This document shows positions 45,561-58,475 of a stretch of DNA of 64,000 nt, one piece after another. The stretch lies in the NCBI RefSeq assembly GCF_011745365.1, contig NW_024468917.1:186001-250000 (forward strand), read 5' to 3'. This stretch comes from Cryphonectria parasitica EP155 (lineage: Eukaryota > Ascomycota > Sordariomycetes > Diaporthales > Cryphonectriaceae). How positions within the stretch are numbered: the stretch's first letter is position 1; every line of letters begins with the position of its first letter. The notes below the pieces were generated by a model. The model was not told the origin of the DNA and ran no database searches. It saw only the letters and a program-made list of their open reading frames with translations. The translations under genes were made by a program, and so were the position numbers.

Positions 45561-47377
45561 TTAGGACGTGGCCTTCTCTTCCTCCGTCCGGGGTTTCTTG
45601 CTCGCCTCGTCCTCCATGGGCAGATCTTCCTCAGCCTTCCGCTTGTTGCCATCCGCAGAGTCTGAGGATGGCGCGGGAACAGGCTTGCCTTTCTTTCGCA
45701 CCAGGCCGGTGAGATCTGTAGCAGTCTTCTTGGCCTCCTCGATACGAGCCTCGGTCTCGACGGCTGACTCGCCCAATGCAGCACCCAGGATGCCACCTAC
45801 GGGACCCAGGCCGAGGGCGGACTGCACATCTATCGGGGGACCGCGGAGGTCGACAAGCTATTCGTTCCAACACGGTTAGCACAGCTGTGGTTGGTATATG
45901 GGAAGAAGAAGAAAGCCACTCACCCTCTGCTCCAAATCGGCAATCATGTCCTTCACGTCTGCAATCTGGCTGCGTGTGATCTCGTTGTCCTCGGGCGAGT
46001 GCAGCGTGGCGAGCTCGACCTCCTTGTTCTGCAATTTGAGCTTGGTGCTCGCGATGGCGGCCTCGAGCTCCTTGGCCGCCTCGTCCCGCATCTCCTGGTT
46101 GATCTCCTTGGGGCCCTCAGAGCCGTCGTCGTTCTGCTGTGAGGTGATGGAGGCGAACTCGAGGGCGAGCGACAGCTTGAAGTGGGCCTCGGCGATGAGC
46201 TCCGAGTCCTCCGGGAGCAGTTCCTGGTTGTACCTAAGAGCCTCCCGCATGTCGGCGATCGCATTAGGATATCTGTTGTGGTTCTCGATTAGCATTAATC
46301 TTGTCTTGGCCATGTGTCTGACCTCTCTCGCGCGCGCGCATTCGCAACATACCTCTCATTCTCGAGAGAAATCTCTGCTAGACGGTCGTACGTATCCGCC
46401 AGCCTCTCCTTGATGTGCCTGATTCCCGCATCACTGTTGTCACCCCCACCATTGGCCACCTCCTTGCCCTTGCCCTTGCCCTCGCCCGCCTCCACCGCAG
46501 CTAGCTTCGCATCCAGCTGCTTCTTGAACAAGACACGCGCCAGGTCGAGGATTTCAAAGGCGCTGGCGAGGTCGTCCTCATCTTCTTCCTCGTCCTCGCC
46601 CTCTCCGTCTTCGCCCTCAGCCCCGTCCTCCTCGTCCGAGTCGTCCCAGTTCTCGTCGCCCGTGAACTGGAACAGGGGCTTCTTCCCTTCGAGCTCCTTG
46701 CTCTCCGTCTTGGCGCCACTCGTCTCGTCGGCAATGATCTTGGTCGCCTCCTGCGCGACTCTATCGGCCTCAGGGGTCTCGGTCTTGTCCTCGCTGTCCT
46801 TGCCAGCGCCCGCAACTGCGACAGGCACCTCGCTTGCCTCCAGTTTGGCGGCGGCCGCGGCGCTGCTCATCTTGCCCTTGGTCTTCCTGGGGCCCTTCTT
46901 CACCGCCTTCTGCACTCTAGCGCCCTCGGCGGGGGCTTTGCCGCCCAGCACGTCGCTCTTCTCCTGTCCGACCTTGAACAAGCTCCTGCCGTAGAGGAAC
47001 AAGATCTCGGCGTTCTCGACGGCCATCTCCCCGTTCATCTCGGCCTGCATCTCTGCCGCCTGCGCGTATATCTCGGCGGCCTCCTCAAAGCGCTTCTGCG
47101 CGTAGTGACCTGACGCGCGGGCCGTCAGATCTGCGAGCGACACCTTGAGCGACAGGGACCGCTGCTCGTCGCTCAGAGGGATGTCGCTGACGAAGGACCT
47201 GGGCGTGGCGGTGCCCGTGCCAGGTGCGAGGGTTGGAGTCAATGTGCCTGTCGTCGGGGCATCTTGGGCGACCTGCTGCAGGATGTCGTTGGGGAGGGTG
47301 TGGAGGTTGGAGGCCTCTGTCATGGAAGAGGGATCGGTGATGGGCTGAAGCGTGTTGGGACGGGCGTCGTCAGCCAT
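45561..47377 (-). CDS. NASP/Hif1/Sim3 family histone chaperone
   Basis: Exons 46353-47377, 45924-46272 and 45561-45857 give 556 aa. NASP-type proteins hold H3-H4 in the nucleus and work with the Hat1 acetyltransferase; fission yeast Sim3 delivers CENP-A. The tetratricopeptide region starts with LKVSLADLTARASGHYAQKRFEEAAEIYAQAAEM and VENAEILFLYGRSLFKV. It is interrupted by a long Lys/Glu-rich and then acidic insert (WDDSDEEDGAEGEDGEGEDE), the typical histone-binding loop. It resumes with ASAFEILDLARVLFKKQL, HIKERLADTYDRLAEISLENE and RYPNAIADMREALRYNQELLP (SHNi-TPR pattern). A coiled coil follows, and the C-tail has a basic nuclear-localisation cluster (NKRKAEEDLP...SKKPRTEEEK). The start at 47377 (MADDARP) was preferred over an upstream in-frame ATG at 47503, whose extra 42 residues look like leader. 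Confidence 0.92.
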
Positions 47378-48832
47378 CTTGGGCGGTGGTTCGTGTTGTA
47401 TTGTGTTGTGTCGAGCTGGTGCTCTGCGTCCTTGTGCTGTTCGCTCGAGAGTGGACGTGTGATTGTGGTGGTGGGGTGGCACGACGCGCTTGTCAACGGT
47501 CACGACGGACGATATGGCGTGAGGGTTTCGCGAGGTTTTGGAATGATTGATTGCTGCGCCAATGATCTGTTGTCAATTCCTCAGTCTAATGGGACGGTCG
47601 CAATGTGGCACAGACGTTTAATCCAACTCCAGAGCCCCCCAATTGAAGAGCCGAAAGCGGTTCAGCCGTGAGGAATTGTTGAAAGGGAGGATTGAGAGAA
47701 AAGTTTGGGTGTATGGACAGGAACACAAGAAGCAGATGCTTTCAGGTAGGTCGGGCTAGAGCTTGGCTTCCAATGTTGTTGCACCTGAGAGCCCTGCATG
47801 CGGGTTGCTAGCATATGACGCGGTTGTCAGACAAGAATACACCAGCTGGGGGGCTGCTGGACTGGGGGTGGGGGGTCAAAGCGCTTCGTCAGTGGATAGG
47901 GAGGCCCCGGGGCCAGGGGGTGGTGTGCCCTGTTAGTGCCCTGCCAGAGTACACCTTGAAGCCCTGAGCTGGAGTGGCCTGTGTGTAAGGTGCAAGCTTG
48001 TGTGGGGCTCCTGTCTCCTTGTGCTGCAAAGACAGCCTCGTTTTCCTTGCAGGACCCTCGCTCAAGAGAAGCACTGTAATACTCGAGTACTAGCAGAAAG
48101 CAGGTGACCACCAACTTCCCGGCCAATCCTCCAAATTTATACCATATTTTCTAGAGGTTTCTGTATTCCTGCAAAGGTCGAGTATACAAAATATACTATC
48201 TCTTCAAGGGTCTTGACTCCAATGTCTTTGACATGCGTGACATATGGGAATATGTAAACGTTGGTATATTCACAAACATGTATATGCATGCCTCGGGGCC
48301 TAAGCAAGGATGTCTTAAAAGTCAGAAGGAGAAGAAAGAAAGAGCAAAGAAAACACCTCCTAAATGATCAGGATGGGGTCATATCAAGTTTCCAGTCCGA
48401 TCCAGCCATCCATCCATCGCCTTTCCAGTTCAGAAAACGCCCTGTGGCTCCATGATGCCATGCGAGAAAACACGCAGTATAAGCAGACGGAGCCATAATG
48501 ATAGTACTCATGTGATAATAGCGATCCAAAGAAGAAGTAGAAGAATAATAAAGTAAAGAAACAGAAAAAGAAAGCAAACAGGACCACCCATCACACACGG
48601 TTTTTGTGTCCTCTCGATGCAAAGCCGCTCGCAAGGGGGAAGAGAAGAATGAAGAAATCCAGGAACAGGATGATGATGGGTTCGGAAATGCTCAGCAACA
48701 GAAGAGATACACTACCACAGTGTTCTTTCCCCTTCTGCCTCTTCTTCTCTTCTTATTGGTCTTCTTCTCTCCCTCCTCGTCCTCATACTATGCCTGTATT
48801 GATGGCGTACTCTGACGAAGTGCAAGCGCCCC
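47378..48832. other. Intergenic, NASP promoter side
   Basis: About 1.45 kb between two minus-strand genes. It contains the NASP promoter and the 3' region of the LRR protein gene. AT-rich around 48130-48260. No gene is supported. Confidence 0.55.
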
Positions 48833-51800
48833 CTACTTCGTAACAGGAGAGTCGCCCGCCGTCGCCGCTGCCGCCGTCACCACGTCGTCATCCTCTACAA
48901 CTGCACTCTCACCATCGCCCTCGCCGCTTCCACAGGACTGCGCATCTTTCGCCGGCTGCGAGACCTGCACGTTGGCCTTCGCCTTCTCCTGACTCTCGAC
49001 AAACCGCGCCCAGTAGTCCGGGTCTGCCCTTTTGAATCCGTCGATGATGCTCTGCCGGTGCTCCTTGAACACCCAAACCGGCCCTTTCTCGTCGCGCAGC
49101 TTCAGCAGCTCCTCGTTGCCGAGCTCGTCCAGCATCTCGTTGAGTGTGCGGAACAGCGTGGGTGACTGCTCCACCTGCTGCAGCCCTGTCGACGCGAGCA
49201 GGTGATACTGCTCCGAGGTGAGCATCCAGCCGGACCGGAACTTGTGACCCGCCCGGAGCGCATGGCCTTCCTCGCGGTCCAGCGCCATACTCGAGAGCGA
49301 GAGGTTGGACGACTGTCGGGAGAGGGAGCCCGGCCCGGTCTGGACCATCTCGAGCTCCTCCTCGCCGTCGGACGCGCCCGCAGAGGGCTCGCGCTCGCCT
49401 TCGGCCGAGGACATGGACGTGCGTGTGGCCGTCTTCTCGAGCTGGTGCACGTCGGGCAGAAGCGATACCGAGATGGCGCTGTCGGCCGTCTCTTTGGTCT
49501 CGGGGAACTCGTCCTCAAAGCGCTGGATGATGCCGTCCAGGGTCCGCTGAAGAAACATGAGACGGTAATACGTGGTCCGCTCTTCGGTGCTCTTGTCTAA
49601 CATTGCCTTGGCCCGCACAAGAGCAGGGTCGAGCCGGTGACGGATCTTGCGAGCGCTGAGGAGCAGGTGCTTGGAGACGTCCTTTGCCTTGCCCGCCGGC
49701 AGACCAGACTTGGACACGGTGACGCCCTCCTCCACGTCACGGATGAATTCGCCAGACTGCCTCCGAGACTCGTCGCCGCGATTGTTGAGGCAGCACGCCA
49801 GCGCCTTGGCCACGCCTGTGCCGCCGACAATGTAGTCATCATCAGGCGCCATGTCTTCGTCTTCGGAGTCGTCGGGCATCATGATATCGTGGCCGACCAG
49901 GTGCTGGAGCACATCTGGGTACTCGGGCTCCCGACCGGCTGGGCTGAGGCCTTCGCCGATCGACGGTCCGCCGTTGGCAAGGGGCACGAGCTCCATGTTC
50001 CGCAGGCAGTAGGCGACGATCTGCTTGGCCAGGGCCTTGACAATCTCGCCCGAGGCTTCTGTAGGCACGTCGATGTCGACGCAGACAAGGTTGGGCGACA
50101 ACCTGGCAGCAGCCAGAAGCGAGGCGTAGAGTGCAGATGCCTCCTCTTGTGTCTCCTCGGTGTTGGCGTCCGCCAACTTGGTGAGTTCCGGGTTCTGCAA
50201 GAAGCTGAGGTGAGCCATGCTCGCCATCTCAGGGATGACCTCTGCAAGCGCTATGACCTGCTCCCCCTTTAGGGCGCAGTCGCCGAGATGTAACCTCTTG
50301 AGCGTCTTCATCTTGGGGAGATATCTTCTCAGCACGCCCACTGCGCTCGGCTCCGAGCTGAAGAGCTCCTGGTTGTGCGACAGGTCAAGGAAGCGGAAAT
50401 TCGACAGCTTGCACAGATGAGGTAACAGCTTGCACAGGGAGGCCGGCTTGAGGTTGCACTCGGCCAGGCTCAGCGCCCACAGCGTGTTGTTTCCTTCGAT
50501 CATGCTGCCGAGGCTCTCGCAGTAGTCGCGCAGGTCATTGCCGCCCAGGTCGAGGCCCTCGCACTTCCCGCTCGCTATGTAGCGCCCAACATGCTCTAGG
50601 CCGTCAGGATTGAGATCGAGGTGTGCAAGGGCGACCCTGCGCACGCCGCACTGCAGGATGCCGTCGATGATGCGCCCGAGCTGGTCGTGGGACAAGCCCG
50701 TATTGCTCAGGTTTAACAACTCTAGCGTGTTTCCTCCCAGCCTCTCGCCGATCGACCTCGCCAGGAGGGCACACATATCGAGCGGCCCCTTCTTGTCGTC
50801 ATGGTGAAGGGAGAAGTGCTGGCTATGGCCGTTGAGGGATGACGGCGGCTGCGGCGATTTCGGGAAAGGCACCTCGGCCAAGTCGAGGCTCACGAGTGAC
50901 CTGCACATGTAGACGAACAAGCACAAGTGCTTCCAGCCTTCAGATCCTATCTTGTTGTTCTTCAGCACGAGCCGCTCGATGGCACCGCCCTGCTCGACCA
51001 GCCCGTCGGGTATGCTCTGCGGCCTTTTCCGAGGAAAACTGGTCTTCTTGGCGGCGAGCAGGCCGGCGAGCACAACGCGGAGCCCTTCGTCTGTGAGACC
51101 GCAGTTTTCCAACACCACCTCCTTCGCAGGCACGACGGCCAAGAAGTCGCCAAGGGTAATGAGATCTGCCAGCTGCATCCAATAGCCTGTGAGGTCCAGC
51201 TTCTCCACAACACCAGCAGAGGTCGTATTGGCAGGGTTGAGGAGCTGCTCGGTGATCTTTTTTAATATAGGTGTCTCGCGGAGCTGGCAACATCTCCTGT
51301 AGATACGGACGGGATTCGTGGTCGGCGTGGCCTGTGGCCTTGGCGTTGTAGGAGCTGAGGGATCTGATGTATCGGTGTCGAGGTAGAGCTCGAGGGGCAC
51401 CTGGCCGTTGGCCTCTGCCAGCTTGCGCTTCTTCTCTTTCCTCGCCTTTCTCTCCTCCTCACTTCTCTTCTTCTTCTCCTTCTTTTTCGTGTTGGAGCCG
51501 TTCTCTGCTGGAGCATCCGCATCGGTGGGCGACGATGCGGTAGCACCCTTGCCTGCCTCACCCTCCTTCTCTGGCTCCTTGGGCAGCTCCTCGCCAGACA
51601 CCTTCACAGCGCCATCGTGCTCTTTCTGCTCTTCCACAGCCTTGGGGTGCTTCAAGGCCTCGCCCTCGCCCTTTTCCACAAGCTTGCGCTTTTCGGTCTT
51701 GTCATCCCCACAAAAGGTTTTGGACAACAGACCCTTCCCTTCTGCGTACCTGGGCATCGGCGCAATCTCGACATCTACGCAGAAGGCAACCCGGCGCAGC

Positions 51801-52624
51801 TTGGCTTGGTGCAGGTCCTCCAGAGGACACCGCTCCCGGTGGTGGTCCACGTTCAATATTTTGCGCTCGACCAGGCCGTGGTTGTTGGCGGCCCTGACGG
51901 CGGGACCCAGCTGGCCAGAGCTGCTCGAGGACAGGCGCCGGAACACGTGCAGTATGCCGCCGCCAGACTGGCCGCTACGTGGCGGCGCAGGCGTGTAGGG
52001 GCCCTCGCCCTGGTGTTTCGCAGCGTGCTGGAGCACGGCATTCTTGGCGGGTGTGATCTTGGGCACAGACAGCTCGGCGTCCTTGGTGGGCAGGTTGGTG
52101 GTCGTCGCGGGCGGTGGGCTCTGGGGTATGGCGGTGGCGCCAGCAGACCCGGAGAACTTGGAGGACAGACTGGTGAACCACGAAGGCTTGCGCGAGAGCG
52201 AGGGGCTGCTGCCAGGCGAGGTGGAGGTGCCATTCTTTTCTGTGCGATCCGAGCCGCCGCGCGTAAAGCCTGGCTTGGGCGGTATCGGGATGGGCTTGGG
52301 AGGTTGCGCCACTGTGCCATTCGATTTGGGCGTGTCGGGTCCAGCGGCGCCATTTTCAGAAGGAGTCGGCGCTGGGCTGCTGGGCGTGGGCGAGCCCCGC
52401 GGAGAGGAGTGATCTAGAAGAGAGGAGGAGACTGGAAAGGTTGAGCGGCGGGGTTGAGGGGATCGGTCTGCTCCTGGGGAGGAATTACACATCAGCGATC
52501 AGCACCAGCCCTTCCAAACGATAAAAAAAAGAGGAAAATGTGTAGTAGCAGGATGGTGATTCCTACCTTTTGGCCCCCCATTGTGGGTCATCCAACTGAC
52601 GTCGATTCCATGTATCTGCTCCAT
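48833..52624 (-). CDS. Large leucine-rich-repeat protein (fungal Mhp1-type)
   Basis: Exons 52567-52624 and 48833-52473 give 1232 aa; the 93-bp intron joins MEQIHGIDVSWMTHNGGPK to GADRSPQPRR. The first 190 residues are Ser/Pro/Thr-rich and probably disordered, ending at a Ser run (RRLSSSSSGQLGPA). A conserved block RRVAFCVDVEIAPMPRYAEG follows, then a charged Lys/Glu region. From about residue 420 to 800 there are leucine-rich repeats of the RNI type (LDLTGYWMQLADLITLGDFL, VLENCGLTDEGLRVVLAGLL, LELLNLSNTGLSHDQLGRII, LDLSHNQELFSSEPSAVG). The C-terminal part carries an acidic stretch and a helical segment (YYRLMFLQRTLDGIIQRFEDEFPETKE). Ascomycete homologues are often labelled cell-wall biogenesis/microtubule-associated protein Mhp1, a name I recall but cannot verify. 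No signal peptide or membrane helix is seen. Confidence 0.85.
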
Positions 52625-55600
52625 GCTGCACGATGTGGCAGGAGGTCTCCCAAGACACCGTCGAAACGGCTTCTCGCAGTTGGAAGATGTTTCCACAGAT
52701 TCGCAATCGAGCCGAGGGTATTCCCTGGATCCGCAGAGTGGCGACGCGGAACAATAATCAAGAGGTGAGGTGGCTGGTCAGGAGGAGGGTCAGGAGGAGG
52801 GTCTTGTGCCCAGTACCAGCTTCAAAGTTGCGTGCAAGCCCAAACAAATAATTCAGAGTCGATAGCCAGACCACAATATGAGGAAGAGAGGGACGACAGA
52901 TCACAGGCGTGGTCTGGAAGCCATGATCCTGGGGCTGGATTGCATGCGATGTGAATTTCCCCAACAGGTCCGTAGTAGAAGAAAAATTGGGAATGAAGGC
53001 CGTGTATTGAGGTCGCGAACGGGAGAAGAATTGCGACTGCGCGTTTATTTTGCTCTTTGCGCCAGTGATGTCGGATGAGGTGAGAGGAAGACAGAGGATG
53101 TCCGTTGGCAAAGTACCGACTGCGACCCACAATGAGATGTGCAGCACAGACGCCGACACACCTGTTGCCCTGGTGCTATGCCTGGATGACGACGTACAGG
53201 CCCCCCTCGACGGCGAATTACCTGGTGCTGGTGCTGCCTAGGTGGAGTGTAATAGGGAGGGTAGCTGGCCTGCTGGGTGGTGGGTGTGTGAAAGAGGCGG
53301 GTCCAAAGGGGTCCAGGAGGATAGAAAAGCAGGCCGGCTTCAGGGTGCTGTTTCGGTGGGTATTCGTGGTGGGCCACTGGAGGCTGGATGAAGAAGAGAA
53401 GCCTCGGCGGACAGGAAGGAAAAAAAGAGGTGACAAATATGGAAAAGACAAATAGGGATTGGGTACGATGGTACGACTCCCTTCTGATACGCTTTTAAAT
53501 TTATTTTTTTCAGACCTTGAACCATCAGCCTGAATGGTAGTCAAATAAAGGTAGCGTCTGAGCTGAACTGAACTGTATATGGGGTTTAAACTTCTTTTGA
53601 ATTGAATAGCCTCGCCTCTTAGAGATTCCCCGTTAGCCCGGCTCAGCCTGGCTGGGGAGAAGACGGCTTAGGATTGACCCTGCAAGGACGGTGAGCGTGT
53701 TGCCCTTTTTACTTCACTACTGTACTGTGTAGAGCGGTAGCTTGCCATGGCAGCAAGCGTGAGCATGATTAAATTGTTAGGGCCAGCCTGCTTTGCCCCT
53801 CTCTAGGCGCCTCCTTCCCATCCTTCCACATTGTGGTCACCCGCCGACGTCAGAGGAGGACCAGACAGGGTTAGGAATGCCAGACGGAGTAGAACAGGGA
53901 CCCTTTTTCTCGCACTTGCAGGTAGGTCCCTTGCCCCCCCCCCCACCCACACCACCTGCCACTACCATAGTACGTACTGTATATTAGCACCAAAGCAAGG
54001 GCCCGCCCGAGGATCTTCATTGACGCCTATGCAGTGCCTATGCAGTTCCTACCACAGAATGCAGTACCATGTAGCATGCCCTGGAGAATAATTGGGGTAC
54101 AAGTGATGATCATGGCAGACTTCTCTTTTTTTTTTTTTTTTTTAATGTCCCTCGGTCCACAAGGGGTGTCCCCCGAGAAACAGGGCAAGAGCACATTGGC
54201 TCGCTCACTCGGCTGCAGTGGCGCTTCGCGAAATACCGCCTGCATCGCACTTTCCCGTCACATTCTCGACGCGGGACCCAGAGACGACGATTGTAATCGA
54301 GATTTACAACAGTGGATGTAACAATTTTTTTCATTCCCCTTCTTTGGCCTGTCCAGCGTGCAATTCATTCTGCACAACTCTCGTATGACTGGTCCATCAG
54401 GTGAGGAAATGAGGTCGAGTCCTTGTTTTGTATTTCACCCCCTACTGAATTCTGTAAATACCGCCGACCTCCGAGGTTGTATCAATCAATTGAGCCAGTA
54501 GAGGGGGTCACGAGGGTCAGCCCACTCACTGCCAGGGTTCATGTACTTGTGGACTGACAGTCCAATCGACCCATACACACATATACTATAGTACACACCT
54601 TTCTACAGTGAAGAGTTCTTTTTGGGGCGGAGAGGGGGGTCTTGTAATTTTGTTTTTCCTTTCCTCCCCCCCCCCCTTCTCGGCCTTTTTCTTTTTTTCT
54701 TTTTTTCTTTTTGGTATCCCTCTTGGAGAGGAAGAAGAAAACAAAATCATCATGAGAACCAACGCTATAGCATAATCACAATGCCGCCCCCCCTCTCCCG
54801 TACCCTTATCACTCACCGTAAGTCTGGATCACTGAGTTCGGTTGTTGGCTTAGAAATCCTTTCAAGCCAGCATCGACCATCCTATAGTTGGCCACAGAGA
54901 GAAGATGCGAGATCTAGATCTGACCCCGGGACGGTTGGTTTTCAACCGCCGCGTCACACTCAGCGCCCTAGCCGCGATTCACACACAAGAAGAGTGCAGG
55001 GTCTGATCGAAAACTTTGCCTTTCTTTCTGTTGAGATCCATCCTTCCCGGCCCTGCCTATCACCCATCACCACATGGCTTAAGGAGGAGTCGTACTACTT
55101 ACAAAATTGGACAAGGGAACATGACAGCTCAACCCGTGAGGATGCATTTACAAAGATGAGACAATATTATAGTGCTGCTTGTGATACTACGTTCTGTACC
55201 GGGTCCCATGTAGTACATTAGAAATTACCCAAATCGAGGCACACTCTATCAGAATATCGATTCTTCTCCAGTCAACGCTATGCTCTGAAGTGAATAACAA
55301 GACTATTGAAAAGCTGCGTCGACAAGATAAAAATCACAAGCTCCCTCTGACTCTTCCCCATTTCTCGTCGTATCTTTCCTTCCCCCGCGATGCATCCTAT
55401 CTCCTAGAGACGGGCCTAGACCCTTCTACCTGGACAGCTGTGTGGCGTTGTTCTTGCCACGGAGCATTTACCCAGGACGAGGAGCCAAGAGGCCGTTAGA
55501 ACTTTGTGGTTCAAGCGTTATACCAGGTCCCACCTGAAGAAACCCCCCAGGAAAGTGAACGAAAGAGAGAGAGAGCGAGCACCAGCCCAGGCTTGACCGC

Positions 55601-57138
55601 GTACAGTACAGGGCTAGCCAGCTACCGTGTCCGTCGCTCGCTAGTGTAGAGTAGCCTAGGGGGGGGGGGGTTTCGCATCTAGATTACTCGCTAAAGAAAA
55701 GCATGGGCGGCCCCACAACTTGTTAACTGGAAGACATGGCGAGCAGATGGAAACAGCGCGAACATCTGAATTGGTCAAGTGAAGTCTTGATGCATGTGTG
55801 CCTGTCTTCAATATTCAGTTGAGCCATTGTCGTGCATGCGGCTGCAAAGTATACGAGTGTGAAGGTTTGAGGGACCCCATCGGCTATCTGGCTCGAAGGG
55901 CTTGTACCTAGGGTTCAGCTCAAGGGGGGAGAGAGGGAACAGGGCTATAGTACACAGTGGTCGCATTCGGCGTCTTTCCTTCTTTTCTTCGTGAAGCGGC
56001 GCTTTCGGCATTTCTGGATCTAGCCAACGCTTCCTCCCGAGACATGTAAAGCCCAGTTCCATCTCGGGTGTTGGAACGGAACGAGGCGCTCACAACTGTT
56101 GCATGGCGCACGTAAAGGGTCTCAGGCATCCAGCACTAGAGCGCCGATTGGAAGGGATGGACACAATGGATGGGTGGATGGCCTCTCTAATGAGACTCGT
56201 ATGAGAAAGGAGGAGGCCAAGTCTCTTCTTTCGGCCAGTCGAAGTGTTTGATCGTGAGGACTGTGCTCTGCCGGCCAGGTTCCCATTACAATATTCCGGT
56301 GAAAAGCGCAACGCAAGGCAGAACCAGAGTGACGATCATGGTTTTATTCTGCGTCTCTGTGCTTCGCCCTCCTTCCCCTCCCCCCGCCCCCATTCTCAGC
56401 TCTTTGCTATAGTCTCGGGACGTACAGCGGTTTCGGAGCGGAACACGCCAGATAATGTACTCGGTCAACGTCATGAGAGACCCGGAGCCCTACTCCGGTA
56501 TGCACCGTCAACTGACACTGGCGGCGCCCGCAGGAATATCAATAATGTCTCTCTCGAGTACACGGCAAATGTCAGCAATCTGCAAGGAAACTGTCATCCT
56601 TTCGTTTGTTGGTTTCACCTTGTGCAACGGAATGGGGAGATGTCCGTCAACTGATACTCCGGAACGCGGCCATGTCCAGAGGCCACGACCGTTGCATCAA
56701 CCGAGACAATAAGCCACTGCCTAAACAAGGTGTGCCGTCCCAGACTGTATGTGCACGGAAGATTCCGAAAGACAGGCAGGCAGACGTGAGACAGGGAAGG
56801 GGGCCGAAGAGGAGAGTCAGCTAAGAACCTGGAGGTCTGAGATGTAGTAATTGGAATCTCCAAAGGACGGTGTCACGGTACAAAACAAGACTCTTAAGAC
56901 ATTTCAGTTATTTCGGAAGGTTTGAAAGAGCACCAAGGGTTGGTAGAAATTCATTGATTTTCACTAAGCCCTAAGCAGTCCCTTTCCGGGTTGAAAAACT
57001 CCTGATGCACGCCATAATCCCATCCTGACCATTCATTCCAGGTCGACCCTGAGGATTGCACAAAGCCAGGGTGTGTGTGTGTGTAAAAAGAACTTTTGAT
57101 GTGTTTTTTGTTTTGCGAGTCGTCAAACGTCGAGAAGT
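52625..57138. other. Intergenic, gene-poor (4.5 kb)
   Basis: No supported gene. Homopolymers include C11 at 53934-53944, a T18 run at 54126-54143, C11 at 54666-54676 and G12 at 55659-55670. There is a 15-bp near-perfect palindrome (TGGACTG A CAGTCCA) at 54550-54564 and a short GA repeat near 55565-55578. TAGTAC/GTACT-type motifs recur around 53969-53978, 54582-54586 and 55606-55611. The left end holds the promoter of the LRR protein gene. Confidence 0.5.
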
Positions 57139-58475
57139 TTAGTCGCGGAGCTCGGCAATGCGGGCCTGGACGCGCTCCTTCTTCTCGTCGTAGGTGAGCT
57201 TCTTGGAGCGGTACTTCTGGGACTCGGCCTTCCACTCGTCCTTGGACTTCTTGGGGGCGTCCGACTCGTACTTCTTGAAGGGGTCCTCGCGGATGGCGGC
57301 GTGGGCCTCGGTGTAGAGGTCCTCCAGGCCGTCAGCCTCGACATCGTCATCGATGTACTTCTGGAACTGGCTCTTGTAGCGCTCCTCGTCGTCGTCGGCC
57401 AGCGTCTCCATGTACTCAGCGACGTGGCCGCCGTAGATGTACTTGCGGAGGGTCTCGGCGTCGAGCTCCTCGGACTCCACGTCGTAACCGGGGAAACGGT
57501 TCTCGGAGTGGGGGACGAAGATGCCACCGTCGGAGGCACCCTTCATGGCACCGAAGACACGGGCACCGGTGGAGGTACGGGCCAGACCGACATCAAGGAA
57601 GGCCTTGAAGGGGCGGCGCTCACCATCGTCGGTCTCGGCAGCCTCGGTCAGGGTGTACTCGCCATCGGCCTCCTCGACACCCTTGAAGTGCTCGTCGATG
57701 CCGAGCTTCTTGAGGGCACGGCGGGCGATCAGGAGACCAGTGGCGTAGGCAGCAGCCCAGTTGGTCAGGCCGTGCTCGATGCCGTAGGCGCGCAGCTCGT
57801 GGGAGTAAGCAGAGACAAAGACCTTGTCACCGCTAATCTCGGAGGTCACGATCTGCCTGTTGTGTGGAACTCGCTGGTCAGCAAAGATGGTCCTTCTCAC
57901 CCCGTACATATTTTCTTCTGCCAAATCGCTTCACCATGGTGGATATACGCACATGATGATGTCCCGGTTGGTGAAGCGGACGACCAGACGGTACTTGGGC
58001 GCATTGTACTTGTTCTTGGCCTGGGTGATCAGGCGCTTGCGGGCATAGTAGTCAGTCTTTCCAGAGCGTCTACGCTTGTACTTAGTCTGGAAGCGACTGT
58101 GAGGTCATTGTTGTTAGTATCATCATCTTGCCCAAACGTCGAGAAGCAAATGGTCTGCGCCCTCCATTCTCCTCTTCCTCTTTCCCTCGCGTCCTCCAAC
58201 TCAATGCCCCTTCACAGAACCATGTGTTCGACTGGATTTCAGGGGGGGGGGGGGGGGAAAGGGACTCACCTGTAGTACGAGCTGTTCTTCACAAGCTTGT
58301 GGAACACCTGCAATTTTCCCCCATCGAGTCAGCAATTTGCGCTTCAGATTTTTTTCTTTTTCTTTTCTCCCTCCGAAGCATCTTGCATTGACTCTTATTT
58401 CTCAATCTCTCTCAAGTTGTTGCCAGTGCTTTGCAAGCACTGCACAACAGAACAACATCATGGTCAACTCACCAT
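57139..58475 (-). CDS. RPL5: 60S ribosomal protein L5 (uL18)
   Basis: Four exons: 58473-58475, 58270-58307, 57953-58096 and 57139-57856, giving 300 aa, the expected length. uL18 binds 5S rRNA with uL5 and is assembled into the central protuberance of the large subunit. The N-terminus reads [20 protein letters not shown], with the 5S-binding basic region [20 protein letters not shown] and [60 protein letters not shown] and [33 protein letters not shown] are near-invariant in fungi. The C-tail is basic ([20 protein letters not shown]). Only the ATG itself is coding in exon 1 (ATG/GTGAGT), as in many fungal ribosomal protein genes. A 16-base G run (C-tract in the transcript) lies just inside intron 2. 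Confidence 0.97.
58242..58257. repeat. G16 homopolymer in RPL5 intron 2
   Basis: Sixteen consecutive G on the + strand. In the RPL5 transcript this is a C16 tract starting 12 nt after the first base of the intron-2 donor (GTGAGT). Confidence 0.9.

Noticed and set aside
46314..46994. A Ser/Leu-rich 226-codon frame opposite NASP.
   Set aside because: It is the mirror of the acidic Glu/Asp insert of NASP (CTC/TCC runs), not a gene.
54622..55221. A 199-codon + strand open frame in the 52.6-57.1 kb gap.
   Set aside because: It starts in a poly-C/poly-T tract. The later Arg/Ser-rich part shows no conserved motif, splice partner or promoter-like context.
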